Part shown: positions 1-8,198 of the stretch, in pieces | Layout: every line of letters starts with the position of its first letter | Position numbering within the stretch: the first letter of the stretch is position 1 | Assembly: GCF_020181035.1 (NCBI RefSeq) | Contig: NZ_JAIQYY010000007.1 | Coordinates: forward strand, 102,337-166,336 | Direction of reading: 5' to 3' | Length of the DNA stretch: 64,000 bases | Source: Streptomyces sp. CoH27 | GTDB lineage: Bacteria > Actinomycetota > Actinomycetes > Streptomycetales > Streptomycetaceae | Program-made: the position numbers and the translations under genes | Notes under the pieces: generated by a model | What the model was told of the DNA's origin: nothing | The model's input: the letters and a program-made list of their open reading frames with translations, nothing else | The model's database searches: none

Positions 1-100
1 GCCGGTTCACGCTTGAAGCGCCCGTGTCATGGGCACGCACCTCCTACCGGCATCGGCTGCCGGGTCGTACGGACTGGTCGTACGGATTGAGGAGGGCGTC

Positions 101-205
101 ATGGACCGTCGTATCCGGGTGCGTGTCAGCCGGCGTCCCGCCGCTCCGCGTCGCGAGCAGGAGATCGACCGCAGGACCCCGTCCGGGCGGATCCTGCCGT
201 ACTGA
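101..205 (+). CDS. possible small basic protein (34 aa)
   Basis: Short ORF starting ATG and ending TGA, preceded by a good ribosome-binding site (GGAGGG, 4 bases before the ATG). The peptide is very Arg-rich and begins MDRRIRVRVS. It belongs to no family I recognise and has no signal peptide or membrane segment. It lies convergent to and just downstream of the LysR gene. The Shine-Dalgarno spacing is the only positive evidence; Arg-rich short ORFs arise by chance in such GC-rich DNA, so this is a candidate only. Confidence 0.3.
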   Translation: MDRRIRVRVSRRPAAPRREQEIDRRTPSGRILPY

Positions 206-229
206 CCCGGCCTGATCCGAGGCGGGGAC

Positions 230-1186
230 TCAGGATGCGTGGGCCGTGCGGGCCCTGTGTGCCTCCTGGGTCGCCTGTGCCGCCTGGGTCGCTTCCGGGA
301 GCGGGTCCGCGCGGCGGGCCAGGGCGAGCAGGGCGTGTACGGTGCGCTCGGCCGGGCCCAGGCGGGGATGCCACCGGGCGACGATGCTCACCGGGCGGAG
401 CGGCTCGGCCGGCCGCAGCTCGACCAGCTCGCCTTCCCCCAGCTCCCGCGCGACCGTCAGCTGCGGCAGCACGGTGATGTCGTGCCCGTGGCCGAGCAGG
501 CGCAGCAGAGCCGCCATCGAGCCCTGGAGCAGGGTCTGCTGAGCGCCCGCCAGCATGTCCCGGCCGAACCGGTCCACCAGCATCTCCGAGGTGCAGCCGC
601 GCTCGGCCACCAGGAAGTCGTAGCGCAGGAGCTGGTCGGGCGTCACCCTGTCCTCGTGGGCCAGCGGATGGCCGGGCGCCGTCACCAGCAGGGTCCGGTC
701 ATGGCCGACGACCGCGCTCGGGCCGGCCGCGCGGCTGCCGTTGTCGTACTCGAAGACCAGGTCCAACTCACCCGCGCCGAAGGCCCGTTCCAGCGCCTCG
801 CGCGGCGCCACCGTCAGCTCGATGTCCGCGCCGGAGTCCGGGCCGCCCGCGCCGTACTCCAGCGCCGCCAGCACCTCCGGCATCCACGCATGGGCCAGCG
901 ACTCCTGCGCGCCGATCCTGAGCCGGGTCCGGTCACCGCGGGCCGCCCGCCGCATCCGCTCCTCCAGCTCCAGCGACTCCCGCGCGTACGGCAGCAGCCG
1001 CGCACCGGCCTCCGTGAGCACCGCGCCGGTACCCGCCCGCACCAGTACACTCACGCCCAAGTCGGCTTCCAGACGCTTGAGTTGGGCACTCACGCTGGAC
1101 TGGGCGTAGCCCAGGGCGTGGGCCGCGGCGGAGATGCCGCCGTTGTCTGCGACGGCTACGAAGGCTCGGAGGTAGCGGGAGTCCAC
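230..1186 (-). CDS. LysR-family transcriptional regulator
   Basis: LTTR of about 318 aa. An N-terminal winged helix-turn-helix (about residues 1-60, with SAAAHALGYAQSSVSAQLKRL) is followed by a LysR substrate-binding domain. The frame is open further upstream, but the family begins at the VDSRYLRAF segment, which corresponds to a GTG at 1186; no clear Shine-Dalgarno precedes it, so it may be leaderless. The gene is divergent from a drug-efflux MFS gene at 1371, the usual layout in which the LTTR controls its neighbour. A 17-bp dyad with T-N11-A spacing lies between them (1298-1314). Ligand unknown. The C-terminus is Ala/Thr-rich and low complexity. Confidence 0.85.
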   Translation of the reverse strand: MDSRYLRAFVAVADNGGISAAAHALGYAQSSVSAQLKRLEADLGVSVLVRAGTGAVLTEAGARLLPYARESLELEERMRRAARGDRTRLRIGAQESLAHAWMPEVLAALEYGAGGPDSGADIELTVAPREALERAFGAGELDLVFEYDNGSRAAGPSAVVGHDRTLLVTAPGHPLAHEDRVTPDQLLRYDFLVAERGCTSEMLVDRFGRDMLAGAQQTLLQGSMAALLRLLGHGHDITVLPQLTVARELGEGELVELRPAEPLRPVSIVARWHPRLGPAERTVHALLALARRADPLPEATQAAQATQEAHRARTAHAS

Positions 1187-1231
1187 GCAGGGAAGGGTAA
1201 GCCGTGGGCGCCGTGGGGGGCTTGTCGTCCT

Positions 1232-1291
1232 CCGGGCGCGGGCTTCCTCGACCGGGCGCGGGCTTCCTCGACCGGGTGCGGGCTTCCTCGA
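1232..1291. repeat. tandem repeat, 3 x 20 bp
   Basis: Three back-to-back copies of CCGGGCGCGGGCTTCCTCGA at 1232-1251, 1252-1271 and 1272-1291; the third has one C-to-T change. They lie in the LysR-MFS intergenic region, immediately beside the palindrome at 1298-1314. Seen directly; whether they have a regulatory role is unknown. Confidence 0.9.
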
Positions 1292-1297
1292 CCGGTC

Positions 1298-1314
1298 CAT
1301 CGGACTTTCCGATG
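1298..1314. promoter_or_regulatory. candidate LysR operator
   Basis: Perfect inverted repeat CATCGGA-CTT-TCCGATG. The inner TCGGACTTTCCGA satisfies the T-N11-A rule with dyad symmetry that is typical of LysR-family binding sites. It sits between the divergent LysR (start 1186) and MFS (start 1371) genes, 57 bases upstream of the MFS ATG. Confidence 0.6.
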
Positions 1315-1370
1315 CCCCCATCGAACCTACGGCGTCGCCGGGCCGCCCGCCCCCGGGCCACGCTGCCCGC

Positions 1371-2735
1371 ATGACCACAGTCGACTCCGCATGCCGGCCG
1401 TCCGCGCCGGCCGACACCGCCGTCCGCCCCGCCTCCCGGCTCGCCTTCGCCGGGATCGCCACCGGGAATCTGCTCGTCCTGCTGGACACCACGATCCTCA
1501 ATGTCGCCGTGCCCGACATCCAGACCTCGCTGCGGCCCGGTGCCGCCGCGCTGCCCTGGACCGTGGACGCCTACACCGTCGTCTTCGCCGGGCTGCTGCT
1601 GGCCGGCGGGGTGTTCGCCGACCGGTGGGGTGCGCGGCGCGTGTACGCCCTGGCGCTCGGGCTGTTCGCCGCGCTGTCCGTGGCCTGTGCGCTCGCGCCC
1701 GGTGCGGGTGCGCTGATCGCCGGGCGGGCGCTGCTCGGGGCCGCGGGGGCCGGGCTGGTGCCCGCCTCCCTGGCGCTGCTCATCCATCTGTATCCCGACC
1801 CCGCCCGCCGTACCCGCGCCATCGGCTCCTGGTCCGCGGTCGCCGGGCTCGGGGCCGCCGCCGGACCCGTGCTCGGCGGCGCGCTGGTCGAACTCGGCGG
1901 CTGGCGGCTGGTGTTCCTCGTCAACCCGCCCCTCGCCCTCGGCGCGCTGCTCCTCGCCCGCCGGCTGCCCGCGCCGCCCGTACGGGCCGCCCGCGCCCTG
2001 GACCGGCCGGGACTCGCGCTGTCCACCGCCGGACTGGGCCTGCTCACCTTCGGGCTGGTCGAGGCCGGGACCGAGGGCTGGGCAGCGGCCGTCGCCCTGC
2101 TGCCGCTCGCCGCCGCGCTCGCCTGCTTCGCCGCCGTGGCCGTCGTGGAGCGCCGGGCCGCCGCCCCCGTGCTGCCGCCCGCGCTGCTCGCCCTGCCGCG
2201 GGTACGGTCCGCGATGGTCGCCGCCGCGGTGTCCTGCTTCGCCTACTTCGGCGGCATGTACCTGCTCGCCCTGTGGCTCCAGCGCACCTACGACCTGACC
2301 CCCCTGCGCGCCGGACTGGCCTCGCTGCCGCTGGCCTTCCCGGTGTGCGTGATGCCGTTCTTCACCGGGCGGCTCGTGGCCCGCCACGGCCCCCGTCCCG
2401 TCCTGCTGACCGGCATGACCGCCACCGTCGTCGCCGGTGTGCTGCTCGCCTGTGCGATGGGCCGGCCGTCGCTGCCGCTGATCGTCACCGCCGAGCTGGC
2501 GCTCGCCGCGGCCGGCACGCTCTCCATTCCCGGTGCCGCCGCCGCGGTCGCCGTCGCGGCACCGCCCGAGTACGCGGCGACCAGCCAGGGCGCGCTCAAC
2601 GGCATCCGGCAGGCCGGGTCGGCGCTGGGGGTCGCGGTGCTGGGCACGTTGGGATCCCTCAGCGGGGCCGGGTATCTGCTGGCGGGGGTGGGGGCGGTCG
2701 CCGTGGTGCTGGTGGCCGGGGCCAGGGAACGATGA
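1371..2735 (+). CDS. MFS transporter, DHA2-type drug efflux
   Basis: Integral membrane proton antiporter of 454 aa, predicted to export drugs or toxic metabolites. The first helix carries the DHA2 signature LLVLLDTTILNVAVPDI (about residues 34-50). The loop 2-3 motif A is present as GGVFADRWGARRVY, and motif C as AGLGAAAGPVLGGALVE in helix 5. Hydrophobic segments continue to the C-terminus, consistent with 12-14 helices; length is slightly short for the 14-helix group. No obvious Shine-Dalgarno precedes the ATG. It is probably controlled by the divergent LysR regulator. Its stop lies 41 bp from the convergent mbl stop. Substrate cannot be told from sequence. Confidence 0.9.
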   Translation: MTTVDSACRPSAPADTAVRPASRLAFAGIATGNLLVLLDTTILNVAVPDIQTSLRPGAAALPWTVDAYTVVFAGLLLAGGVFADRWGARRVYALALGLFAALSVACALAPGAGALIAGRALLGAAGAGLVPASLALLIHLYPDPARRTRAIGSWSAVAGLGAAAGPVLGGALVELGGWRLVFLVNPPLALGALLLARRLPAPPVRAARALDRPGLALSTAGLGLLTFGLVEAGTEGWAAAVALLPLAAALACFAAVAVVERRAAAPVLPPALLALPRVRSAMVAAAVSCFAYFGGMYLLALWLQRTYDLTPLRAGLASLPLAFPVCVMPFFTGRLVARHGPRPVLLTGMTATVVAGVLLACAMGRPSLPLIVTAELALAAAGTLSIPGAAAAVAVAAPPEYAATSQGALNGIRQAGSALGVAVLGTLGSLSGAGYLLAGVGAVAVVLVAGARER

Positions 2736-2776
2736 CCGGGGCTCACCACGCCGGTCGTACCGGGGGAGTACGTGGC

Positions 2777-3814
2777 TCAGGCTGCCAGCGGGTTCAGCAT
2801 CAGCGGTTCGATCCGGCCCTCCAGCATTTCGCCGAGGCCCTGGGCGGCGCAGATGTCGGGCCGCTCGGCGATGTGCACCGGCATCCCGGTGGCCTGCCGG
2901 AGCATCTGGTCGAAGCCGGGCAGCAGCGCCGAGCCGCCGACCATCATGATCCCGCGGTCGGCGAGGTCGGCCACCAGGTCGGGCGGGCAGGAGCGCAGCA
3001 CCATGCCGATGCCGTCCAGGACGGCGGTCAGCGGGGTCTGGATCGCGTCCCGTACGGCCGCGGTGTCGACCTGGACGCTGCGCGCGAGCCCGGTGGCCAC
3101 GTCCCGCCCGTGGATCTCGGTCCGGGCCGGACCCTGCGAGGTCAGCCCGTTGCCGGACAGCGCCAGTTGCAGCGGCCGTACCGACTGGCTGGGGAGCATC
3201 AGCTCGTGCTCGTGCCGCAGGTGCTGCACGATCGCGTGGTCCACGGCCTCGCCGCCCACCGGGATCCGCTCGGCGGTGACGATCGAGCCGAGGGAGAGGA
3301 CCGCGACCTGGGTGGCCGCCGCCCCGCACACCATGATCATGGTGGCCTCGGGGCGTTCGACCGGCAGCCCGCACCCCACGGCGGCGGCGATCAGCGTGTC
3401 CACCAGCTCGACCTTGCGCGCCCCCAGCCCGACCAGCGTCTCGATGGTCGCCCGCTGGGCCAGCGGGTCGGCGTCGTGCGGGGTGCAGGCCGCCGCGCGC
3501 AGCCGGAGGTTGCGGCGCAGCGTCCGGCGCATCTTGTCGCCGAGCAGTTGGCGCAGCATGCGCTGGGCCATCTCGATGTCGACGACCGTGCCCCCGGCGA
3601 TGGGCCGTACGACTCTGATGTAGCTCGGCGTGCGGCCCGTCATCTTCTCCGCGAGCTCGCCGACGGCGATCAGCGCCCCGGTACGGGTGTTTATGGCGGC
3701 GGCCGAGGGCTGGTCGACGACGAGACCGGCGCCCTTCACGTAGACGCGGGTGCGGGCCGCGCCCAGGTCGACGGCGAAGTGGCAGCGACGCAACTGCTCC
3801 AGACTGACGGTCAC
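2777..3814 (-). CDS. mbl: MreB-like actin homologue Mbl
   Basis: Actin-fold cytoskeletal protein, 345 aa, starting GTG at 3814 with GGGAGG upstream. Aligned by eye to MreB, the phosphate-1 loop is recognisable (VDLGAARTRVY, residues 15-25) and the adenosine motif is intact (VGGSALLPGF near the C-terminus). The phosphate-2 loop, normally DIGGGTTE, reads MVCGAAATQ (about 161-169), and the usual catalytic EEP before AAAIG reads VDTLIAAAVG (138-147). In S. coelicolor a third-line MreB paralogue, Mbl, acts in spore-wall synthesis and depends on MreB; size, divergence and neighbourhood match it. The gene is isolated, not in an mre operon. ATP hydrolysis is probably impaired (inference). Confidence 0.88.
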   Translation of the reverse strand: MTVSLEQLRRCHFAVDLGAARTRVYVKGAGLVVDQPSAAAINTRTGALIAVGELAEKMTGRTPSYIRVVRPIAGGTVVDIEMAQRMLRQLLGDKMRRTLRRNLRLRAAACTPHDADPLAQRATIETLVGLGARKVELVDTLIAAAVGCGLPVERPEATMIMVCGAAATQVAVLSLGSIVTAERIPVGGEAVDHAIVQHLRHEHELMLPSQSVRPLQLALSGNGLTSQGPARTEIHGRDVATGLARSVQVDTAAVRDAIQTPLTAVLDGIGMVLRSCPPDLVADLADRGIMMVGGSALLPGFDQMLRQATGMPVHIAERPDICAAQGLGEMLEGRIEPLMLNPLAA

Positions 3815-3965
3815 GGGGAACCTCCCGGGTGCACGGGCCTTGGGGCGCCCGGCCGGTTGGCGGGCCTCTCACACTGCATCCTGTGCGGGCGGCGAGGGCG
3901 GGCGCCTGCTGGAGGGGGCCGGGTGGGGTGCCGCTGAATGGGGGTTCTTCCCGGCGTCTGGCGCG

Positions 3966-4127
3966 TCACAGGCTCTGTGCGGCGCGCAGGAGAGGTAAAA
4001 GGCCGAGGCTCGTCAGCGAACCGGGCGGCCGGTGGCCCTCGCCGTCCACGTGGACGAACGGCACCCCGGCGGCGCGGGCGGCCTCGCGTTCGGCGTACAG
4101 CAGCGACCGCCTGCCAGGGAGCGCCTC
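3966..4127 (-). pseudogene. coding remnant in frame after the TCOD1 stop
   Basis: Immediately after the TGA of the TCOD1 gene (4128-4130) the same frame stays open for 53 codons and ends in TGA at 3966-3968. It reads as a plausible protein tail, for example LLYAEREAARAAGVPFVHVD and LTSLGLLPLLRAAQSL, unlike the Arg/Pro-rich text of neighbouring frames. It has no start codon with a Shine-Dalgarno. It may be the 3' end of a deleted neighbour, or a tail separated from the TCOD1 protein by a stop mutation. Family not recognised. Confidence 0.3.
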
Positions 4128-4505
4128 TCATGAGCTGGACACGGGCTCCGGAACGCTCGCCTCCGCGGCCGGCTCGGCGGCGGCCGCAGGCTGCTTCGAC
4201 CACCCCAGCCGCACCACCAACTGCCCCTCGGCCGCCCCCTTGGCGATGATCGCGCCGGCCTCCGCGGTCAGCTTCACGCCGAACTCCAGCTCCACCGAGT
4301 CGGGCCGCAGAGTGCCGTCGCGGAACACCCGCAGCGCGGACTGGGCCGCCGCGCGTACACCGTCCAGGGCGCCTTCGAAGGTGCGGGACGCCTGCGCCAC
4401 CGGACCGTCACCACGGCCGACGGGACGCGCCCCGCCGCCGCTCTCGACGCTCTCGACAACGACCGCGATGCCGTCCTCCGTGGTGAACTCCACCAGTCTG
4501 CCCAT
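4128..4505 (-). CDS. TCOD1-type (CU044_2847 family) protein
   Basis: Protein of 125 aa starting MGRLVEFTTEDGIAVVVES. The compact alpha/beta core with VELEFGVKLTAEAGAIIAKG (about residues 65-84) and LVVRLGW matches the small family called CU044_2847, or trypsin-co-occurring domain 1, which in actinobacteria travels with trypsin-like proteases and STAND NTPases. It ends in an Ala/Pro/Glu-rich tail. The chosen ATG at 4505 begins the conserved domain; the frame is open upstream, but that stretch is non-coding in character. No protease or NTPase partner is nearby, but an apparent gene remnant follows directly. Function unknown. Confidence 0.7.
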   Translation of the reverse strand: MGRLVEFTTEDGIAVVVESVESGGGARPVGRGDGPVAQASRTFEGALDGVRAAAQSALRVFRDGTLRPDSVELEFGVKLTAEAGAIIAKGAAEGQLVVRLGWSKQPAAAAEPAAEASVPEPVSSS

Positions 4506-4771
4506 GAGTTCATCGCCCCCGTGTCGGTGATGTGCGGCCGCTTCCATTCTGGCCGAAGGCACCTGACGATGTCTCGGGATGCCGCGACCGCAGGGGAGGA
4601 GGCGTGGCTGATCACAGGACCAGTCGGACGCGGAGCGGCCATCGCGGTCGAGGGCTTCCGTCCGAGGTTCCTCGCCAGGACCACGATGGCCGGTAAGGCC
4701 GCCGACGCCACGCATCGGAGAAGCTGCCGGGGTCCGTGACCAGGGTCAGGATCGCGCGCGCCGAGCGGCGC

Positions 4772-6223
4772 TCAGGCATCGGCCACCAGCGCGCGCTTCA
4801 TGATCTTGCCCATGTCGTTGCGGGGGAGGGCGTCCAGGTAGCGGACCACGCGGGGGCGCTTGTGCGGGGCCAGGCGGTGGGCCACGTGATCGGCCAACTC
4901 CTCGGCGGCGGGCGGGGTTTCGGGGTCGGCCGGGACGATCCAGGCCACGATCCGCTCGCCCAGGTCGGCGTCCGGCTCGCCGGTGACGGCGGCCTCCCGC
5001 ACCCCTGGATGCTCCAGCAGCGCGTTCTCGATCTCGCCGGCCCCGATCTTGTACCCGCCGCTCTTGATCAGATCGGTGGCCTTGCGCCCCACGATCCGCA
5101 CGTACCCGTCGCTCTCGCGCACGGCCATGTCACCGGTCCGGAACCAGCCGTCGGCGGTGAAGGCGGCGGCGGTGGCGTCGGGCCGGTTCAGGTACTCGGT
5201 GAACAGGTTCGGGCCGCGCACCTGGATCTCGCCGACGCTCTCCCCGTCGTATGCGGCGATCGGCGTCCCGTCCTCCTCCACGAGCCGCAGCTCGACGCCG
5301 GGCAGCGGCACGCCGACGGTGCCGGCCCTGGCCTCGCCGTCGGCCCGGACGCTGGTGTTCATGAGGGTCTCGGTCATGCCGTACCGCTCGATGACCCGGC
5401 GCCCGGTCGCCGCCGCGATCCGCTCGTGGTCGTGCACGGGCAGCGCGGCCGAGCCCGACACCAGCAGCCGGGCCCGGCCGAGCGCCTTGGCCAGCTCGGG
5501 GTCGTCGGGCAGGGCCTCGGCGATGCGGTGGTACATCGTCGGCACGCCGAACAGCATGGTCGCGCCGGCGGTCAGCTCCCGGGCGACCCCCTCGGTGCTG
5601 AACCGCCCCAGGTGCCGGACGCCACCGCCGCGCCGCAGCGGGCCGAGGATGCCCAGCACGAGCCCGTGCACATGGAACAGGGGCAGCCCGTGCACCAGCA
5701 CATCGTCCTCGGTCCACTGCCAGGCGTCGGCGAGGGCGTCGAGCGTGGTCGCGAGGGCCCGGCGGGACAGGACGGCGCCCTTGGGCGGGCCGGTGGTGCC
5801 GGAGGTGTAGACGATCAGGGCGGGGTCCGCGTCGGCGACCTCGGTGTCGGGGGCGGTCCCGGTGGCGGACGCGTCCACATCGATCCGGGTCAAGTGACCG
5901 AGCCCGGCCGGGAGTTCGGCACCCGGCGCGGCCAGTACCAGCGTGGGCGCGCTGTCGGAGACGATGTGCGCGAGCTCCTTCTCGCCCGACCTCGGGTTCA
6001 GCGGCACGGCGGCCGCCCCGGCGAGCAGCACGCCCGTCACGGCGACGGCGGTCTCCAGCTCCGGGGTGGCCCACACGGCGACCCGGCCGGCTCCGCGCAC
6101 CCGCCCGGCGAGCGCACCGGCGGCCCCCGCGAGAGCGCCGTACGTCAAAGACCGCTCACCGAACCGCAGGGCGACGCCCCGCTCGCCCGGACCGTCCGCC
6201 AGGGCGGGAAAGAGGGAGGACAC
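4772..6223 (-). CDS. matB: malonyl-CoA synthetase MatB
   Basis: ANL-superfamily acyl-CoA synthetase, 483 aa, ligating malonate or methylmalonate to CoA with ATP. It shows the AMP-binding P-loop VYTSGTTGPPKG (about 138-149), the YGMTET motif, the GWFRTGD hinge region, GRKATDLIKSGGYKIGAGEIE and the catalytic-lysine tail NDMGKIMK. Long stretches match what I recall of the structurally studied S. coelicolor MatB (SCO2444). The GTG at 6223 is chosen because AAGGAG lies 8 bases upstream; an in-frame GTG at 6232 is too close to that site. Likely supplies malonyl-CoA or methylmalonyl-CoA for fatty acid or polyketide synthesis. Monocistronic and divergent from the ATP-grasp gene. Confidence 0.95.
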   Translation of the reverse strand: MSSLFPALADGPGERGVALRFGERSLTYGALAGAAGALAGRVRGAGRVAVWATPELETAVAVTGVLLAGAAAVPLNPRSGEKELAHIVSDSAPTLVLAAPGAELPAGLGHLTRIDVDASATGTAPDTEVADADPALIVYTSGTTGPPKGAVLSRRALATTLDALADAWQWTEDDVLVHGLPLFHVHGLVLGILGPLRRGGGVRHLGRFSTEGVARELTAGATMLFGVPTMYHRIAEALPDDPELAKALGRARLLVSGSAALPVHDHERIAAATGRRVIERYGMTETLMNTSVRADGEARAGTVGVPLPGVELRLVEEDGTPIAAYDGESVGEIQVRGPNLFTEYLNRPDATAAAFTADGWFRTGDMAVRESDGYVRIVGRKATDLIKSGGYKIGAGEIENALLEHPGVREAAVTGEPDADLGERIVAWIVPADPETPPAAEELADHVAHRLAPHKRPRVVRYLDALPRNDMGKIMKRALVADA

Positions 6224-6328
6224 GCGGAGCACTCCTTACTGTCGGCACCTTTCCTACCCTAGGTACCGGATGGCCAGGGTTGTTAGCCTCACCGGGACCG
6301 AACCGTCGTCACGACAGGGAGTCCCGCC

Positions 6329-7213
6329 GTGCCCCGCATCGCACTCGCCACCTACGACCCCGGGGCCGAGCCGCACCGGGACGACGATCTGCCGGTGCTG
6401 GTGCGGGCGCTGCTGGAGCGCGGGATCGAGGCCGAGGCCCAGTACTGGGACGACCCGTGGGCCGACTGGGGCGGGTACGACCTGGTCCTCATACGGTCCA
6501 CGTGGGACTACAGCTGGCGGGCCGCCGAGTTCGCGGACTGGGTGGAGCGGGTCGGGCGGGTGACCCGGCTCGCCAATCCGGCGGACGTGGTCCGGTGGAG
6601 CATGGACAAGCGGTACCTGGGAGAGCTGGCGGCGGCCGGTGTGCCCACCGTGCCCACGTCCTACATAGCGCCCGGTGAGGCCGCCGAGCTGCCCGACGGG
6701 CACGAGTACGTGATCAAGCCGACCTCGGGCGCGGGGGCGCGGTTCGCCGCCCGGTACACGCCCGGCGAGCACGACACCGCCGTACGGCAGCTCGCACGGA
6801 TGCACGCCGAGGGTTTCACGGCGATGGTGCAGCCGTACGTGCGGGGCATCGAGGTCAGCGGGGAACGGGCGCTCCAGTTCTTCGGCGGCCGGCTGCTGCA
6901 CGCCAGCCGCAAGGGCGCCGTCCTCGCGCCGGGCACGCCGTACGACGCGGAGAAGGTGGCCCATCCCGACCTGACGCGCTGGCAGCCGACGGCGGACGAA
7001 CTCGCCGTCGCGGAACGGGCGTTGGCGGCCGTACCCGGCGCGCCCGAGCTGCTGTACGCGCGCGTGGACCTCGTGGACGGAGAGGACGGGACGCCCCGGC
7101 TGATGGAGCTGGAACTGGTGGAGCCGAATCTGTTCCTGTGGCTGCATCCCGGGTCACTGGAACACGTGGTGAAGGCGGTCCTGGTGGCCGCCGGCGAAGG
7201 CGTCACCGGCTGA
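6329..7213 (+). CDS. ATP-grasp domain protein
   Basis: Protein of 294 aa with the ATP-grasp fold of RimK, glutathione synthetase and DcsG-like ligases. It has an N-terminal preATP-grasp segment (LVLIRSTWDYSW), a nucleotide-binding lysine region EYVIKPTSGAGARF (about 125-138), and the metal-binding end ARVDLVDGEDG...LMELELVEPNLFL. The start is GTG with GGGAG upstream. Expected to join a carboxylate to an amine or thiol via an acyl-phosphate; the substrates cannot be inferred. No partner biosynthetic genes are adjacent. Its last 11 bases overlap the 3' end of the convergent LysR gene. Confidence 0.85.
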   Translation: MPRIALATYDPGAEPHRDDDLPVLVRALLERGIEAEAQYWDDPWADWGGYDLVLIRSTWDYSWRAAEFADWVERVGRVTRLANPADVVRWSMDKRYLGELAAAGVPTVPTSYIAPGEAAELPDGHEYVIKPTSGAGARFAARYTPGEHDTAVRQLARMHAEGFTAMVQPYVRGIEVSGERALQFFGGRLLHASRKGAVLAPGTPYDAEKVAHPDLTRWQPTADELAVAERALAAVPGAPELLYARVDLVDGEDGTPRLMELELVEPNLFLWLHPGSLEHVVKAVLVAAGEGVTG

Positions 7214-8105
7214 CCGTCTGCCGGCACGCCTCCGCATACGCCCGCACCAGCGGCCGGTGCTCGTCGTCCCGCCGCCAGGCCAGCACATAGCGGCTGGGGC
7301 CGATGCCCCGGACCGGACGGGTGACGACCCCGCCCAGGGTGATCAGCGGGGCGTTGCCCTCGGCCACCAGGCAGACCCCGAGACCCGCGACCAGCGCCTC
7401 GTACGTCTCCTCCGCCCCGGCGATCTCCGCGCCGATCCGGGGCGGCCGGCCGGCGCGGGCGTCCAGAGCGAGCCAGTGGTCCCGCAGCCGGCCCGCGCTC
7501 GCCGGGAGGGCCAGAAACGGCTCGTCCAGGACGTCCGTGAAGTCCAGCTCCGGGCGGGCGGCCAGCGGGTGCGTCTCCGGGAGGGCCAGCAGGCGGGGCT
7601 CCTCGGCGACCACCGTCCAGTCGTAGCGCTCCTCGTCCGGCAGCGGCAGCCAGACGAAGGCGACGTCCGTCTCGCCGTCCGCCAGGCCCGCCGTCGGATC
7701 GTCCCAGGTCAGCTGCCGCAGCCGGACCGTGACCTCGGGGTGTGCGGCGGTGAAGCGGGAGCGGACGGCCGGCAGCAGCCCACCCCGGCCCGGACTGGTG
7801 CTCATGCCCACCACGAGCGTGCTGCGCTGGGCCGCCTTGGCCGCCTCCACGGCCGCCGCGCCCGCCTCCCATGCCGACAGTACGTTCCGTGCGTGGGGCA
7901 GCAATGCCTCGCCCGCCGCCGTCGGCGCCACCCCGTGCCGGTCGCGCCGGAACAGCTCCGCCCCCAACTGCCGCTCCAGCGCCCGGATCTGCTTGCTCAG
8001 CGCGGGCTGTGAGACGTAGAGCTTCTCGGCCGCGCGCGTGAAGTGCAGCTCCTCGGCGACCGCGACGAAGTAGCGCAGATCGCGGGCATGGACGTCGATC
8101 GTCAT
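7203..8105 (-). CDS. LysR-family transcriptional regulator
   Basis: Canonical 300-aa LTTR. The N-terminal helix-turn-helix is HFTRAAEKLYVSQPALSKQIRALERQLG (given here in part; about residues 21-48), followed by a linker helix and a two-lobed inducer-binding domain. It is divergent from the SDR gene at 8199. A TTGGT-TATC-ACCAA dyad lies only 6 bases upstream of its start codon, suggesting autoregulation together with control of the SDR. It overlaps the ATP-grasp gene by 11 bp at the 3' end. Inducer unknown, plausibly the SDR substrate. Confidence 0.92.
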   Translation of the reverse strand: MTIDVHARDLRYFVAVAEELHFTRAAEKLYVSQPALSKQIRALERQLGAELFRRDRHGVAPTAAGEALLPHARNVLSAWEAGAAAVEAAKAAQRSTLVVGMSTSPGRGGLLPAVRSRFTAAHPEVTVRLRQLTWDDPTAGLADGETDVAFVWLPLPDEERYDWTVVAEEPRLLALPETHPLAARPELDFTDVLDEPFLALPASAGRLRDHWLALDARAGRPPRIGAEIAGAEETYEALVAGLGVCLVAEGNAPLITLGGVVTRPVRGIGPSRYVLAWRRDDEHRPLVRAYAEACRQTVSR

Positions 8106-8110
8106 AGCCG

Positions 8111-8124
8111 TTGGTTATCACCAA
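8111..8124. promoter_or_regulatory. candidate LysR operator (T-N11-A dyad)
   Basis: TTGGT-TATC-ACCAA, a perfect 5-bp inverted repeat that fits T-N11-A in two registers. It lies in the 93-bp gap between the divergent LysR (start 8105) and SDR (start 8199) genes. Confidence 0.6.
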
Positions 8125-8198
8125 GGGTCTTGGACGGGCAACGGCACGGCGCGGCAGGGTGGTTCGTGTCAGGAAACCAGGAACCGCGGGGAGTTGCG

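Noticed and set aside
2734..2756. GACCGG...CCGGTC inverted repeat as terminator between MFS and mbl
   Set aside because: Only a 6-bp stem with an 11-base loop; too weak to call in this base composition.
933..3872. Long minus-strand frame of 979 codons
   Set aside because: It runs antisense through the MFS gene and out of frame with mbl, is dominated by Arg, Gly, Gln and Pro, and has no family motif.
239..3937. Very long plus-strand frame of more than 1200 codons
   Set aside because: It is antisense to the LysR and mbl genes and out of frame with the MFS gene, with Arg/Pro/His-rich text and no domain; long open frames of this kind are normal shadows in 70%-GC DNA.
4521..4739. 72-aa plus-strand ORF between the TCOD1 gene and matB
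   Set aside because: No Shine-Dalgarno, no recognisable motif, and it lies over the presumed promoter of the TCOD1 gene.
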